DNA of 64,000 nt, taken from 66-474 sp963771735. Its GTDB lineage: Bacteria > Pseudomonadota > Gammaproteobacteria > Xanthomonadales > Rhodanobacteraceae. The DNA lies in NCBI GenBank assembly GCA_963771735.1, contig CAVYUN010000002.1:620001-684000 (forward strand), given 5' to 3'. Of this stretch, positions 28,016 to 36,096 are shown in pieces. The notes beneath the pieces are model-generated. The model was given only the letters and a program-made list of their open reading frames with translations. It was not told the origin of the DNA and did no database searches. Position numbers and translations under genes: made by a program. Numbering within the stretch: position 1 is the stretch's first letter; each line of letters begins with the position of its first letter.

Positions 28016-29235
28016 TGGGCGCGTCCCTGCGACCGCCGATGCAGCGTGCCAGCGACCAGGCACGCCTGCTGCACGAACGACTGGTGGCGGCGGCGAAGTC
28101 GCTGCAGCCACTGTTGGCCGAGCAGGCAGAGGCCACCGAGCGCGAACGCCGGGTCACGGACACCAGCATCGATGCGCTGCGGGATGCCGGCCTGTTCCGG
28201 ATGCTGACACCAAGGTGTTTCGGCGGCCACGAGGTCGGCGCGCGTACCTGGCTCGACGTGATCGCCCTCACCGCCGAAGCCTGCGGTTCCACGGCATGGG
28301 TGCTCAGCCTGATCACGCACGCGGCGTGGTTCGCCGGGATGCTTGGCGATCAGGCCCGCACGGAAATTTTCGGGGACGACCCGGATGCGCGCGTCGCGGG
28401 CGTGTTCGCGCCGAGCGAAGACACACGGCGCCAAAATGATGGCGTGCGGGTTTCGGGCAAATGGTTCTGGGCCTCGGGATCGCTGCATGCAAGCTGGGCC
28501 ATGCTGGGGGTGCTGGAACGCGACGTCCACGGACGCGAGGTCGACCACTGGCTCGGCTTCGTGCCGATGCGCGAACTCTCGATCGAAAACACCTGGTACG
28601 CATCGGGCATGAAAGGCACCGGCAGCAACTGTCTGGTCGCCGAGGACCTGTTCATCCCGGCGCATCGTTTGTTGTCACTGCGCCAGGCGATCGCCGGCAC
28701 GATCCCCAACACGCACCCCGACGAGACGCTGTACCGTTCGGCTTGCGTGCCGATGATGGTGCTGGCGCTGCTGGGTCCGCAGCTCGGCCTGGCGCGCGCG
28801 GCCTTGCAACACACGATCGCCGTCGCCGGTCGCCGCAACATCCCCTACACCATCTACCGGCGCGAATCCGACTCGCCGGCCTTCCAGATGCAGATCGCGG
28901 AGGCCGCCCTGCAGATCGATAGCGCGCACCTGCACGCTTATCGCATTGCCGACGACATCGACGCTTTCGCGACCCGCGGCCAGTGCATGGACCTGACCAC
29001 GCGCGCACGCGCACGCGCCAGCGCCGGCTACGTCGGCAAGCTCGTAACCGAATCGATCAACACGCTGATTTCGGCTTACGGTGCCGGGGCCTTTGCCGAC
29101 GCCAACCCGCTGCAACGCATCTGGCGCGATGCCAATACCGCCGCTCGCCATGCGCTGGTGCTGCCACCCGTGTGCGAGGAAATCTACGGCAAGGCGCTGC
29201 TCGGCCTGGACACGAACATCACGCCGCTGATCTGA
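28015..29235 (+). CDS. Flavin-dependent monooxygenase, acyl-CoA dehydrogenase fold (two-component, HsaA/HpaB-like)
   Basis: 406 aa. The fold is that of acyl-CoA dehydrogenases (RVTDTSIDALRDAGLFRML, CGSTAWVLSLITHAAWFAGM, VRVSGKWFWASGSLHASWAML, YASGMKGTGSNCLVAEDLFIP, C-terminal helices ending in QRIWRDANTAARHALV), but the absence of an acidic dehydrogenase base pattern I can recognise and the linked flavin reductase suit a group D flavin monooxygenase that hydroxylates a substrate with reduced flavin and oxygen. It could hydroxylate the carrier-bound amino acid. Last gene of the plus-strand cluster; a hairpin follows its stop. Confidence 0.83.
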   Translation: MGASLRPPMQRASDQARLLHERLVAAAKSLQPLLAEQAEATERERRVTDTSIDALRDAGLFRMLTPRCFGGHEVGARTWLDVIALTAEACGSTAWVLSLITHAAWFAGMLGDQARTEIFGDDPDARVAGVFAPSEDTRRQNDGVRVSGKWFWASGSLHASWAMLGVLERDVHGREVDHWLGFVPMRELSIENTWYASGMKGTGSNCLVAEDLFIPAHRLLSLRQAIAGTIPNTHPDETLYRSACVPMMVLALLGPQLGLARAALQHTIAVAGRRNIPYTIYRRESDSPAFQMQIAEAALQIDSAHLHAYRIADDIDAFATRGQCMDLTTRARARASAGYVGKLVTESINTLISAYGAGAFADANPLQRIWRDANTAARHALVLPPVCEEIYGKALLGLDTNITPLI

Positions 29236-29238
29236 CGG

Positions 29239-29273
29239 GGACGACAGCCCCGCGCGCGGCAGGGCTGCCGTCC
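29239..29273. terminator. Terminator-like hairpin between convergent genes
   Basis: GGACG-A-CAGCCC and GGGCTG-C-CGTCC form an 11-pair stem with one internal mismatch around an 11-nt loop, between the convergent monooxygenase and lipoprotein genes. There is no proper T tract on either side (TTGA follows on the plus strand), so efficiency is uncertain. Confidence 0.5.
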
Positions 29274-29290
29274 TTGAAGCATGCCGTCGA

Positions 29291-30019
29291 TCAGGATGCC
29301 GGCGGTGTCGCTCCGCTGAACTTCACGGCTTGTGCGCCCGTGATCGTTCCAGCCACGTGCGCCTGGTCGCTGATGTAGAGCTTCACGGGCCGCTCGAACG
29401 TGAGCGGGCCGTTCACCGTGGCACCGGGGCCAATCACGATGGTCGGTACGTTGTCGCTGTCGAAGTGGATGCCGAACACGCCCTTGTCATTCGGCTTCTT
29501 GACCTTGATGCCGCCATCGATCACGGCGTTGCCAGTGATGTCCATGTCGCCATTGACGGTGGTGATGCCCTCGCCGACATGCGCGCCATCGATCGTGATC
29601 TTGCTGTTGACGTTGGTGAGCTTGCCGTTGACGGCGGAGCCGGCCGCGAGATCGAGCGCGCCGTTGACTGCCGTGATGTCGCCCGAGACCACCGCGTTCT
29701 TGCCCAGGGTCACGCCGCCATTCACGGTATCGATGCTGCCGGCCGACGCATGGTCGCCCAGCGTGATGCCGCCGTTCACGGTGCTGGCCGAGCCCACCTT
29801 GGCGCCCTCGGCCAGATGGATCGAGCCGTTGACGGTGGAGGCCTTGTCGGCCTTGGCGTTGGCTTCGACGTGCACCGATCCGTTCACGGTGGTGGCGTCG
29901 GAGACGCTGGTACCTGCGGCGACATCGACCGAGCCGTTGACGCCGCTCACGCAAGCGCCGAGCGCGAACGGCAGTGCCAGCAGGGCAAGGGCGAGGGTGC
30001 ATAAACGTGCGGATCGCAT
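29291..30019 (-). CDS. Repeat-rich beta-solenoid lipoprotein
   Basis: 242 aa from the ATG at 30019, preceded by AGGAGG 5-6 nt upstream. A lipoprotein signal peptide (MRSARLCTLALALLALPFALGAC) ends in a lipobox with the Cys at about residue 23. From there to about 175 come short repeats of roughly 17-18 residues, each holding T-V-N-G-x-[IVD] (for example ATTVNGSVHV, ASTVNGSIHL, IDTVNGGVTL, ITAVNGALDL, ITTVNGDMDI), a regular solenoid like polymer-forming or DUF4097-type cytoskeletal/envelope proteins. The last part (IVIGPGATVNGPLTF and onward) keeps the spacing. It is probably a periplasmic or outer-membrane structural protein; function unknown. Confidence 0.82.
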   Translation of the reverse strand: MRSARLCTLALALLALPFALGACVSGVNGSVDVAAGTSVSDATTVNGSVHVEANAKADKASTVNGSIHLAEGAKVGSASTVNGGITLGDHASAGSIDTVNGGVTLGKNAVVSGDITAVNGALDLAAGSAVNGKLTNVNSKITIDGAHVGEGITTVNGDMDITGNAVIDGGIKVKKPNDKGVFGIHFDSDNVPTIVIGPGATVNGPLTFERPVKLYISDQAHVAGTITGAQAVKFSGATPPAS

Positions 30020-30066
30020 GGAAACCTCCTGCGCTGTGCGTGTTGTTCGAAGCCGATCCTGCCTGA

Positions 30067-30087
30067 CTATTGTGGTGTTGACAATAG
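30067..30087. promoter_or_regulatory. Perfect palindrome, likely operator
   Basis: CTATTGT-N7-ACAATAG lies 48 bp before the lipoprotein start. On the minus strand one arm contains TTGTCA with CAGGAT 17 bp further on, a possible promoter, so a protein bound here would cover the -35 region. The rest of the 301-bp gap to gpmA holds only a TACAAT box (30289-30294) near the gpmA start. Confidence 0.4.
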
Positions 30088-30320
30088 GCCCAAGGTCACC
30101 GTGACTTCTGGAATACTCGAGCACAATATCATCCAATCACGGCAATTCTGCGTCGCCACGCGTGCCTGGGCATTCACGTGCGGCTGCCCAGCGCGGTCGC
30201 CTTGATCGACAGGGCTGGCAATGAACAAATACGTTGCATTGCCAACGACCGCCTGCGGTGTTTCCTCGGGATTGTTGCGGCGCATCGTTACAATGAAGCG
30301 ACTCCGGAACAGGAAACGCC

Positions 30321-31070
30321 ATGCACACCCTCGTGATGGTCCGCCACGGCCAGTCGCTGTGGAACAAGGAAAACCGCTTCACCGGCTGGGCCGACGTCGA
30401 GCTGTCCGAACAAGGCCGCGGCGAAGCGCGCGCGGCAGGCGAACTTCTGGCACGCGAAGGCTACGCATTCGACGTCGCGCACACCTCGGTGCTCAAGCGC
30501 GCAATACATACTCTGTGGGGCGTGCAGGACGCGATGGATCTCGCCTGGCTGCCCGTGCACAAGGACTGGCGCCTCAACGAGCGCCACTACGGCGCACTTA
30601 CCGGCTTGAACAAGGCCGAAACCGCGGCCAGGCACGGCGACGAGCAGGTACACATCTGGCGTCGCAGCTACGACGTGCCGCCGCCGCCCATGGACCCGAA
30701 AGACGATTTCTGTGCCGGTGATCCTCGCTACGCCAAGCTCGATCCCGCGCAGATTCCCCTGACCGAATGCCTCAAGGACACCGTGGCGCGGGTATTGCCG
30801 TACTGGCACGAGGTGCTGGCGCCGGCAATCCGCGACGGTCAGCGCGTGCTGGTGGTCGCGCACGGCAACTCGATGCGCGCGCTGGTGAAGTATCTCGACG
30901 GCGTTTCCGACAGCGACATCGTAGGCCTCAACATCCCGACTGGCGTGCCGCTTGTGTATGAATTCGACGACGATCTGCAACCCCTCAGGCATTTCTATCT
31001 GGGCGACGCCGACGCGATCGCCGCAAAAGCCGCGGCGGTGGCAAACCAGGGGCGCGCCAGCACCGGTTGA
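30321..31070 (+). CDS. gpmA: 2,3-bisphosphoglycerate-dependent phosphoglycerate mutase
   Basis: 249 aa, the usual length. It interconverts 3- and 2-phosphoglycerate in glycolysis and gluconeogenesis. LVMVRHGQSLWN carries the phosphorylated His near residue 9, FTGWADVELSEQG, TSVLKRAIHTLW, LNERHYGALTGLNK and VVAHGNSMRALVKYLDG (second His) are all present and intact. AGGA lies 8 nt before the ATG. It converges with ubiB; no clear terminator separates them. Confidence 0.96.
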   Translation: MHTLVMVRHGQSLWNKENRFTGWADVELSEQGRGEARAAGELLAREGYAFDVAHTSVLKRAIHTLWGVQDAMDLAWLPVHKDWRLNERHYGALTGLNKAETAARHGDEQVHIWRRSYDVPPPPMDPKDDFCAGDPRYAKLDPAQIPLTECLKDTVARVLPYWHEVLAPAIRDGQRVLVVAHGNSMRALVKYLDGVSDSDIVGLNIPTGVPLVYEFDDDLQPLRHFYLGDADAIAAKAAAVANQGRASTG

Positions 31071-31196
31071 ACGACGCCCACGTCCTGATTTCCGCAGTGC
31101 AATGGTCCGCGTCGGCCACGCTGCTGCAATCGCCACGCGACCCTGCGGGCATCACTGGCGCGCGCGAGCCGAAGAAGACGACGGAAACCGGAAACG

Positions 31197-32855
31197 CTAG
31201 ACCTTCGCCCGCTTCCACGGCCACGCGACGATGAAACTCGCCGCCCCGACCGCCGCCATGATGCCCGGTAGCCAGATGTTCTGGCGCGAACCCAGCGCGA
31301 ACATCAGCGCGGCACCGACGAGCAATGCACCTCCGAACGCCGCGGCCAGGATGCGCCGCTGGATTTCCCGTTGCAGGATGCTCAAGCGCTCCAGTTCGCG
31401 TTCGCCGAATTGCAGTGGCCCGTTGCCTTCGGCGAGTTTTTCCAGTGCATGGTGGATCTTCTCGGGGATCAGCGGCGCGATGCGCAGCCACTCGGGTATG
31501 CGCTTGCGGATCTCGCGGAACGCGTGGCGCGCGCTGTAACGATCGGCGACGATGCGTTTCAATACCGGCTGCGCCACCGACCAGATGTCGATGTCGGGGT
31601 CGAGCTGGCGCCCGAGGCCTTCGACGTTGAGCAAGGTCTTCTGCAGCAGGATCAATTGCGGCTGCAGTGTCAGCTCGAACTTGCGCGCGGTGCTGAACAG
31701 CTTCGCGACCACTTCCGCCAGCGAAATTTCCGACAACGGCCGCGTGAAGTACGGCTCGCACACGGTGCGGATCGCGCCTTCAAGCTCGTCCACGCGTATG
31801 TGGCGCGGCATCCAGCCGGCGGCAAGGTGCAATTCGGCGATGCGGCGGTAATCGCGCTCGAACATCGCGATGAAGTTTTCCGCCAGCCAGTACTGGTCTT
31901 CGTCCGGGAGCGAGCCCATGATCCCGAAATCCAGCGCGATGAAACGCGGGTCGCGGGTGCGGGTCGCATCGACCCAGATGTTGCCGGGGTGTGCGTCGGC
32001 GTGGAAGAAGTTGTCGCGGAACACCTGTTCGTAGAACAGCCGCACGCCCTTCTCGGCCAGCATGCGCCGGTCGATGCCGGCCTTGTCCAGTGCCACGATG
32101 TCGTCGGCGGGGATGCCGTGCACGCGCTCCATGGTCAGCACTTGCTCGCTGCTGTGCGACCAGAACATCCGCGGTACGTAGAGGTCGTTGGAGTTTTCGA
32201 AGTTCCGTCGCAGCAGGCTGGCGTTGGCGCCCTCATGCTGCAGGTTCAGTTCGTTGTGCAGGGTCTTTGCGACTTCGTCGAACATGTCGCGCGGGCGGAT
32301 CTTGTCGGCCTGCGGGTGCCAGCGTTCGACCAGCCGCGCCAACGCGTCCAGCAGCTCGAGGTTGCGCCGGATGTTGCGGGCCACGTTCGGGCGCAGCACC
32401 TTGACCACGACTTCCTGCTTGTCCGGCAACCGCGCCGCGTGCACCTGCGCGATCGACGCGGAGGCCAGCGGCGTTTCATCGAAGCCCGCATACAGTTCCG
32501 CAACCGGCTTGCCCAGAGAAGCCTCGACGATCGCGCGAGCTTCCACGCCCGGGAACGGAGGTACCTGATCCTGGAGGCTCGCCAGCTCATCGGCGACGTC
32601 CTCCGGAATCAGGTCCCTGCGCGTGGACAGCACCTGTCCGGCCTTGACCCAGATCGGCCCGAGTTCGGTCAGGGCGAGGCGCAAGCGCGCTCCACGCGGC
32701 AGCGCGGCGATCTGGCGGCGCGGTCGCGGCAGCAATGCTCGCAGCCAGCGCAACGGCCGCATCACATGGGCCTCGTCGATCAGGTCGTCGACGCGGTAAC
32801 GCACCAGCACCACGGCGACATGCACCACGCGCGGCAGCAGGCGCAGCGGCGTCAT
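31197..32855 (-). CDS. ubiB: UbiB atypical kinase of ubiquinone biosynthesis
   Basis: 552 aa. ABC1/AarF/COQ8 family: the KxGQ motif sits in WVKAGQVLSTRRDLIPED, the Ala-rich-like loop and Lys in VVVKVLRPNVARNI, the ExD-type helix after it, HADAHPGNIWV as catalytic loop and FIALDFGIMGSLPDED for the metal-binding DFG equivalent. Two C-terminal hydrophobic segments (AAFGGALLVGAALMFALG and LPGIMAAVGAASFIVAW) anchor it in the inner membrane. UbiB helps extract or present hydrophobic ubiquinone intermediates. The start overlaps the ubiJ stop (ATGA). Confidence 0.95.
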   Translation of the reverse strand: MTPLRLLPRVVHVAVVLVRYRVDDLIDEAHVMRPLRWLRALLPRPRRQIAALPRGARLRLALTELGPIWVKAGQVLSTRRDLIPEDVADELASLQDQVPPFPGVEARAIVEASLGKPVAELYAGFDETPLASASIAQVHAARLPDKQEVVVKVLRPNVARNIRRNLELLDALARLVERWHPQADKIRPRDMFDEVAKTLHNELNLQHEGANASLLRRNFENSNDLYVPRMFWSHSSEQVLTMERVHGIPADDIVALDKAGIDRRMLAEKGVRLFYEQVFRDNFFHADAHPGNIWVDATRTRDPRFIALDFGIMGSLPDEDQYWLAENFIAMFERDYRRIAELHLAAGWMPRHIRVDELEGAIRTVCEPYFTRPLSEISLAEVVAKLFSTARKFELTLQPQLILLQKTLLNVEGLGRQLDPDIDIWSVAQPVLKRIVADRYSARHAFREIRKRIPEWLRIAPLIPEKIHHALEKLAEGNGPLQFGERELERLSILQREIQRRILAAAFGGALLVGAALMFALGSRQNIWLPGIMAAVGAASFIVAWPWKRAKV

Positions 32856-33508
32856 GGCCCGAGACCTCCGAGGCGTGCCACGCGCGCGGCCAACCGCTCG
32901 GCGCGTTCGCGCAGCGCGTCCACATCGTCGAGGAAGGCATTCATCTCGGACGATGGCACGGTCAACCGCGCCTCGTCGCGCAGCCAGTCGACGGTGTCGT
33001 CACGGAAATGCCGTGCACCATCGCCGGTCCACTTCGCAGCGTCATGCAGGGCCCGTGCAATCGCGGTGCCGGCCACTTCGCCGAACACACCCGCGAAAGC
33101 GGCCTCGAAATCCGGCTTGTAGTCGCGCGCCATTTGCTGCACGCGATGCGCAAGTTCGGCATCGCCCGCGATCTCGACCTTGCCGGCGGGCCGTGCGCCA
33201 TCCCCACGGCCGATCGCCATCGCCAGCAGCGAACCCGGCGTCGCGTTCACTTCGAAATCGTTGGCGCTGCCGTCGTCGCTGGCGCCGGGCGGTGGCTCGA
33301 TCTGCAGCGTGCCGTTGCGTGCCGCGATCGAGAAGGCGATTTCCGGACCTTTCAGATGCACGCCGAGGCGGCGTCCTTCCAGCCTGTCGATCGCCGCGCG
33401 CGCATCGGGATCGAGCGCCACCAGCCGGTTCAGCGCAAGGGTCAGTGCAAGCCCGCCCAATCTTCGCAAGGGATGGGGAATCCAAGCGTTCGGTTCGCGT
33501 TCGGCCAT
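32852..33508 (-). CDS. ubiJ: UbiJ, SCP2-domain ubiquinone biosynthesis accessory factor
   Basis: 218 aa from the ATG at 33508 (MAEREPNAW). N-terminal SCP2-type lipid-binding domain: LALTLALNRLVALDPDARAAI, LEGRRLGVHLKGPEIAF and NATPGSLLAMA, then helices with AELAHRVQQMARDYKPDFEA, and a C-terminal coiled coil (MNAFLDDVDALRERAERLAAR). UbiJ with UbiK organises the soluble ubiquinone-synthesis complex and binds its lipid intermediates. It is coupled to ubiB; ubiE is 2.6 kb away on the other strand rather than upstream as in Escherichia coli. Confidence 0.9.
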   Translation of the reverse strand: MAEREPNAWIPHPLRRLGGLALTLALNRLVALDPDARAAIDRLEGRRLGVHLKGPEIAFSIAARNGTLQIEPPPGASDDGSANDFEVNATPGSLLAMAIGRGDGARPAGKVEIAGDAELAHRVQQMARDYKPDFEAAFAGVFGEVAGTAIARALHDAAKWTGDGARHFRDDTVDWLRDEARLTVPSSEMNAFLDDVDALRERAERLAARVARLGGLGP

Positions 33509-33617
33509 TCGAACATTGTATGGGCGATCCTGCATATCGGTGCGATCGCCCATGAGCGCCGCGCGACAAAATGTCCGGGAATCCGTTGCCAGGCCACGCT
33601 GCAACCATTACGCTGCA

Positions 33618-33745
33618 CGCACTCCGTCGGGGAGTAGCCGCCTTCGGCATGTTCCGAAGGGCTTGCGTCAACATACTCGACCGACAGGTCGTGGCGCCAA
33701 GCGATCGCAACGATCGGCGAGACCGACAGTTCGCATGCAGCGCAC
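33618..33745 (+). promoter_or_regulatory. yybP-ykoY manganese riboswitch
   Basis: Three hallmark segments of this class appear in order and spacing: GGGGAGTAGC (33629-33638), GTCAACATACTCG (33667-33679) and GGCGAGACCG (33716-33725), with helix-forming arms between them (GCCTTCGGC, CCGACAGGTCG, CGATCGCAACGATCG). They bracket the two loops that dock to hold Mn2+. It ends about 55 nt before the GDT1-family gene and on the same strand, so it should raise expression of a manganese exporter when Mn2+ is high. Boundaries are approximate. Confidence 0.9.
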
Positions 33746-33800
33746 CCGGGCCGGGACACGCGTGGGAATTGTCACGTGTCTCCCGGCTCCGGAGAATCCC

Positions 33801-34358
33801 TTGCAAGCCTTCCTGGTTTCACTCGGCGCGGTCGCACTGGCTGAAATCGGCGACAAGACCCAGTTGCTGTCGCTGGTTCTCGCAGCCAAATTCCGCAGGC
33901 CCTGGCCGATCTGCGCGGGTATTCTCGCCGCATCCCTGTTGAGTCAGGCGATAGCCGCCCAACTCGGCGCATGGCTGTCGCGCTGGATGACCCCCGATTT
34001 GCAGCACTGGCTGATCGGAATCTCGTTCCTGGCTGTCGCTGTCTGGGCATTGCTGCCGGAAAAGACCGGAGACGCCGAACCCGATGCCACGCGTGGCCAT
34101 GGCGTGTTCATCGCGACGTCGATCGCGTTTTTCATCGCGGAACTGGGCGATCGCACCCAGATCGCCACCGCCGTGCTGGGCGCGCACTACCAACCGCTGT
34201 GGCAGGTGATCGCCGGTAGCACGGCCGCGATGTTCATCGCCAACATACCGGTTGTGTTCCTCGGCGCCCGCTTCGCCGCACGCCTGCCGTTGCGCACCGC
34301 ACGACTTGCCTCCGCCGCGGTGTTCGCCGCGCTGGGGTTGTGGATCCTGCTGCGCTGA
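33801..34358 (+). CDS. GDT1/TMEM165 (UPF0016) family manganese exporter
   Basis: 185 aa from the TTG at 33801, with GGAGA 5 nt upstream; longer frames upstream run over the riboswitch. Six membrane helices in two homologous halves, each with the family signature: AEIGDKTQLLSLV near residue 15 and AELGDRTQIATAV near residue 113. Family members move Mn2+ or Ca2+ out of the cytosol. The riboswitch in the leader independently supports manganese. It ends 2 bp before the convergent trmL gene. Confidence 0.92.
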   Translation: MQAFLVSLGAVALAEIGDKTQLLSLVLAAKFRRPWPICAGILAASLLSQAIAAQLGAWLSRWMTPDLQHWLIGISFLAVAVWALLPEKTGDAEPDATRGHGVFIATSIAFFIAELGDRTQIATAVLGAHYQPLWQVIAGSTAAMFIANIPVVFLGARFAARLPLRTARLASAAVFAALGLWILLR

Positions 34359-34360
34359 AC

Positions 34361-34825
34361 CTACACGCTGCCGGGAAAGCCCAACTGACGCCACGCCTCG
34401 TAGACGGCCACTGCCACTGCGTTGGAGAGGTTGAGGCTGCGGTTGTCGGGCTGCATCGGCAGGCGCAAGCGCCGGGCTTCCGGAATCGATTCCAGCACCT
34501 CGCTCGGCAGGCCGCTGGTTTCGCGCCCGAACAGCAGTGCATCGCCATCCGCGAAGCGCGTTTCGGTGTAGCGATGGTCGGCGTGACTGGTGAACGCAAA
34601 CACACGCGGCTGCCGCAGGGCCGCAAGGCAACCGGACAGATCGTCATGCGCCATCACGTTCACGAACTCGTGGTAGTCCAGCCCTGCACGACGCAACTTG
34701 GCATGATCGAGTTCGAACCCGAGCGGGCGGACCAGATGCAGCGATGCGCCGGCATTCGCGCACAACCGGATCACGTTGCCGGTATTCGGCGGAATCTCGG
34801 GCTGGTAGAGGATGACGTGCAACAC
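34361..34825 (-). CDS. trmL: tRNA (cytidine(34)-2'-O)-methyltransferase
   Basis: 154 aa from the GTG at 34825 (LHVILYQPEIPPNTGN follows), close to the 157 aa of the Escherichia coli enzyme; upstream in-frame codons look non-coding. SPOUT family: the PNTGNVIRLCANAG helix, LLFGRETSGLP with motif 2, and the C-terminal LPMQPDNRSLNLSNAVAVAVYE that forms the trefoil knot. It methylates the wobble ribose of the two leucine isoacceptors. Confidence 0.94.
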   Translation of the reverse strand: MLHVILYQPEIPPNTGNVIRLCANAGASLHLVRPLGFELDHAKLRRAGLDYHEFVNVMAHDDLSGCLAALRQPRVFAFTSHADHRYTETRFADGDALLFGRETSGLPSEVLESIPEARRLRLPMQPDNRSLNLSNAVAVAVYEAWRQLGFPGSV

Positions 34826-35001
34826 CCTCTCATTATGCTGCTGTGATCGCCGCTCGTCGCATCCGCGGACGTCGCGCGCCGCCAGGTCCATGGCCCAGTA
34901 CTCTGGAACGGCCATCAAGTGCGCCATCCATGACAACGCCAGCCCCGTGGCCCGCGCGCACGGTCAAGCCCGTCCGACGCGATATGCGCCGGACGGTTCG
35001 G

Positions 35002-35024
35002 GCCGCCGCCTCGCATGCGGCGGC
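35002..35024 (-). terminator. GC hairpin downstream of the small membrane ORF
   Basis: Perfect 8-bp stem GCCGCCGC / GCGGCGGC with a 7-nt loop, 10 bp after the stop of the 31-codon ORF on the minus strand. No T tract follows, so it is a terminator only by position. The rest of 34826-35353 shows no other coding or structured signal. Confidence 0.35.
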
Positions 35025-35034
35025 TGTTACCGAA

Positions 35035-35130
35035 TCAGTGTCCGTGGATCAGGAACGAACAAATTCCGAATACGACCACCAGGGCCGTCATCACATACAA
35101 GCTGCGCAGAATGATCGTCTCGCCTTTCAT
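35035..35130 (-). CDS. 31-aa single-pass membrane peptide
   Basis: A short ORF with a polar start (MKGETIILRSLY) and one hydrophobic segment (VMTALVVVFGICSFLI) ending in HGH. GGGGGGCAGT lies directly before the ATG as a strong ribosome binding site and a GC hairpin follows the stop. The layout is that of small single-helix inner-membrane proteins. I do not recognise a family. The chief doubt is its size. Confidence 0.5.
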   Translation of the reverse strand: MKGETIILRSLYVMTALVVVFGICSFLIHGH

Positions 35131-35353
35131 ACTGCCCCCCATGACATTGACACCGGGACGCGCCGGCCCAGGGGACGATGCATCGCGTGTGCCATTGGGC
35201 ACCCGGAATTGAAAGCAATTGCAAATTGACGCCGTGCGTCACGGTCCGGGCGTGATCGCGGACTGCTCGATCAAGGAATTCGACGCAGTTCCCGGCGAAC
35301 TGCCCTCGGCCAAGACCCCGAAAGGCCGCGCGCGCGTCAAGAACGGCGCGCTT

Positions 35354-36052
35354 TCACCAGGGCAGCTCCGCACCGTCGTAGGCCAGGAACTTGCCCGCGT
35401 CCTCGGCCCGCGCGTGCTCGATCAGGTTCAGCAGCGCGTGCGCGGAATCGGCGGGGGCCAGCGTCGCGCCCTTGCCACCCATGTCGGTCTTGACCCAGCC
35501 GGGATGCGCGGTCAGCACGACGATGCCGCGCGGCGCCAGTTCAGCCGCGAGCCGTTTCACCGCCATGTTGAGCGCGGCCTTGCTCATCGCATAGCTGATG
35601 GTGCGGAAGCTCGATGCCTGCGCGATCGAGCCCAGCTGCGAGGTGACGCACAGCACGCGCGGCTTGTTGCCGAGCGCCAGCAACGGTGCGAGTGCCTGCG
35701 TGATCAGCAACGGTGCGCTGGCGTTCACCGCGAAACTTTCGGCCAGCGACTCGAACCTGACGTTGCCGAAGCGCTCGCCAGACACCAGTACACCGGCGTT
35801 GTTGATCAGGAGGTCGATGCGTTGCAGGTGCTTCGCCGCGGCATTGGGCAACGCATCGATCGCGGCCGGATCGGCCACGTCCAGCGCGTGGATCGCCAGG
35901 CGGTCACCGTGGGCCGCCCGCAGCGCATCCAGTACCCGAGCTTGCGACGGATCGCGGCAACAGGCCAGCACGCGCGCACCGCGTTCCAGCAGCTGGGTGA
36001 CGAAGGCCAACCCGAGTCCGCGGTTGGCGCCGGTGACCAGGCTACGTTGCAT
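35354..36052 (-). CDS. Short-chain dehydrogenase/reductase
   Basis: 232 aa from the ATG at 36052. Classical SDR: SLVTGANRGLGLAFV holds the TGxxxGxG cofactor loop, LLINNAGVL the NAG motif, VTSQLGSI the catalytic Ser region and ISYAMSKAALNM the Y-x-x-x-K pair; VLTAHPGWVKTDMGG follows. The HPGWVKTDMGG tail is typical of the C-factor/YciK-like NADP-dependent members. Substrate unknown. Divergent from ubiE with only 44 bp between. Confidence 0.88.
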   Translation of the reverse strand: MQRSLVTGANRGLGLAFVTQLLERGARVLACCRDPSQARVLDALRAAHGDRLAIHALDVADPAAIDALPNAAAKHLQRIDLLINNAGVLVSGERFGNVRFESLAESFAVNASAPLLITQALAPLLALGNKPRVLCVTSQLGSIAQASSFRTISYAMSKAALNMAVKRLAAELAPRGIVVLTAHPGWVKTDMGGKGATLAPADSAHALLNLIEHARAEDAGKFLAYDGAELPW

Positions 36053-36096
36053 GACGGCAGTGTAGCGCGGCGCGGGCAACCCGCTATCCTGTCGCG

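Noticed and set aside
30288..31136. 282-codon minus-strand frame
   Set aside because: Antisense to gpmA.
31371..33122. 583-codon open frame on the plus strand
   Set aside because: Antisense to ubiB and ubiJ, both clearly real; composition is that of a shadow frame.
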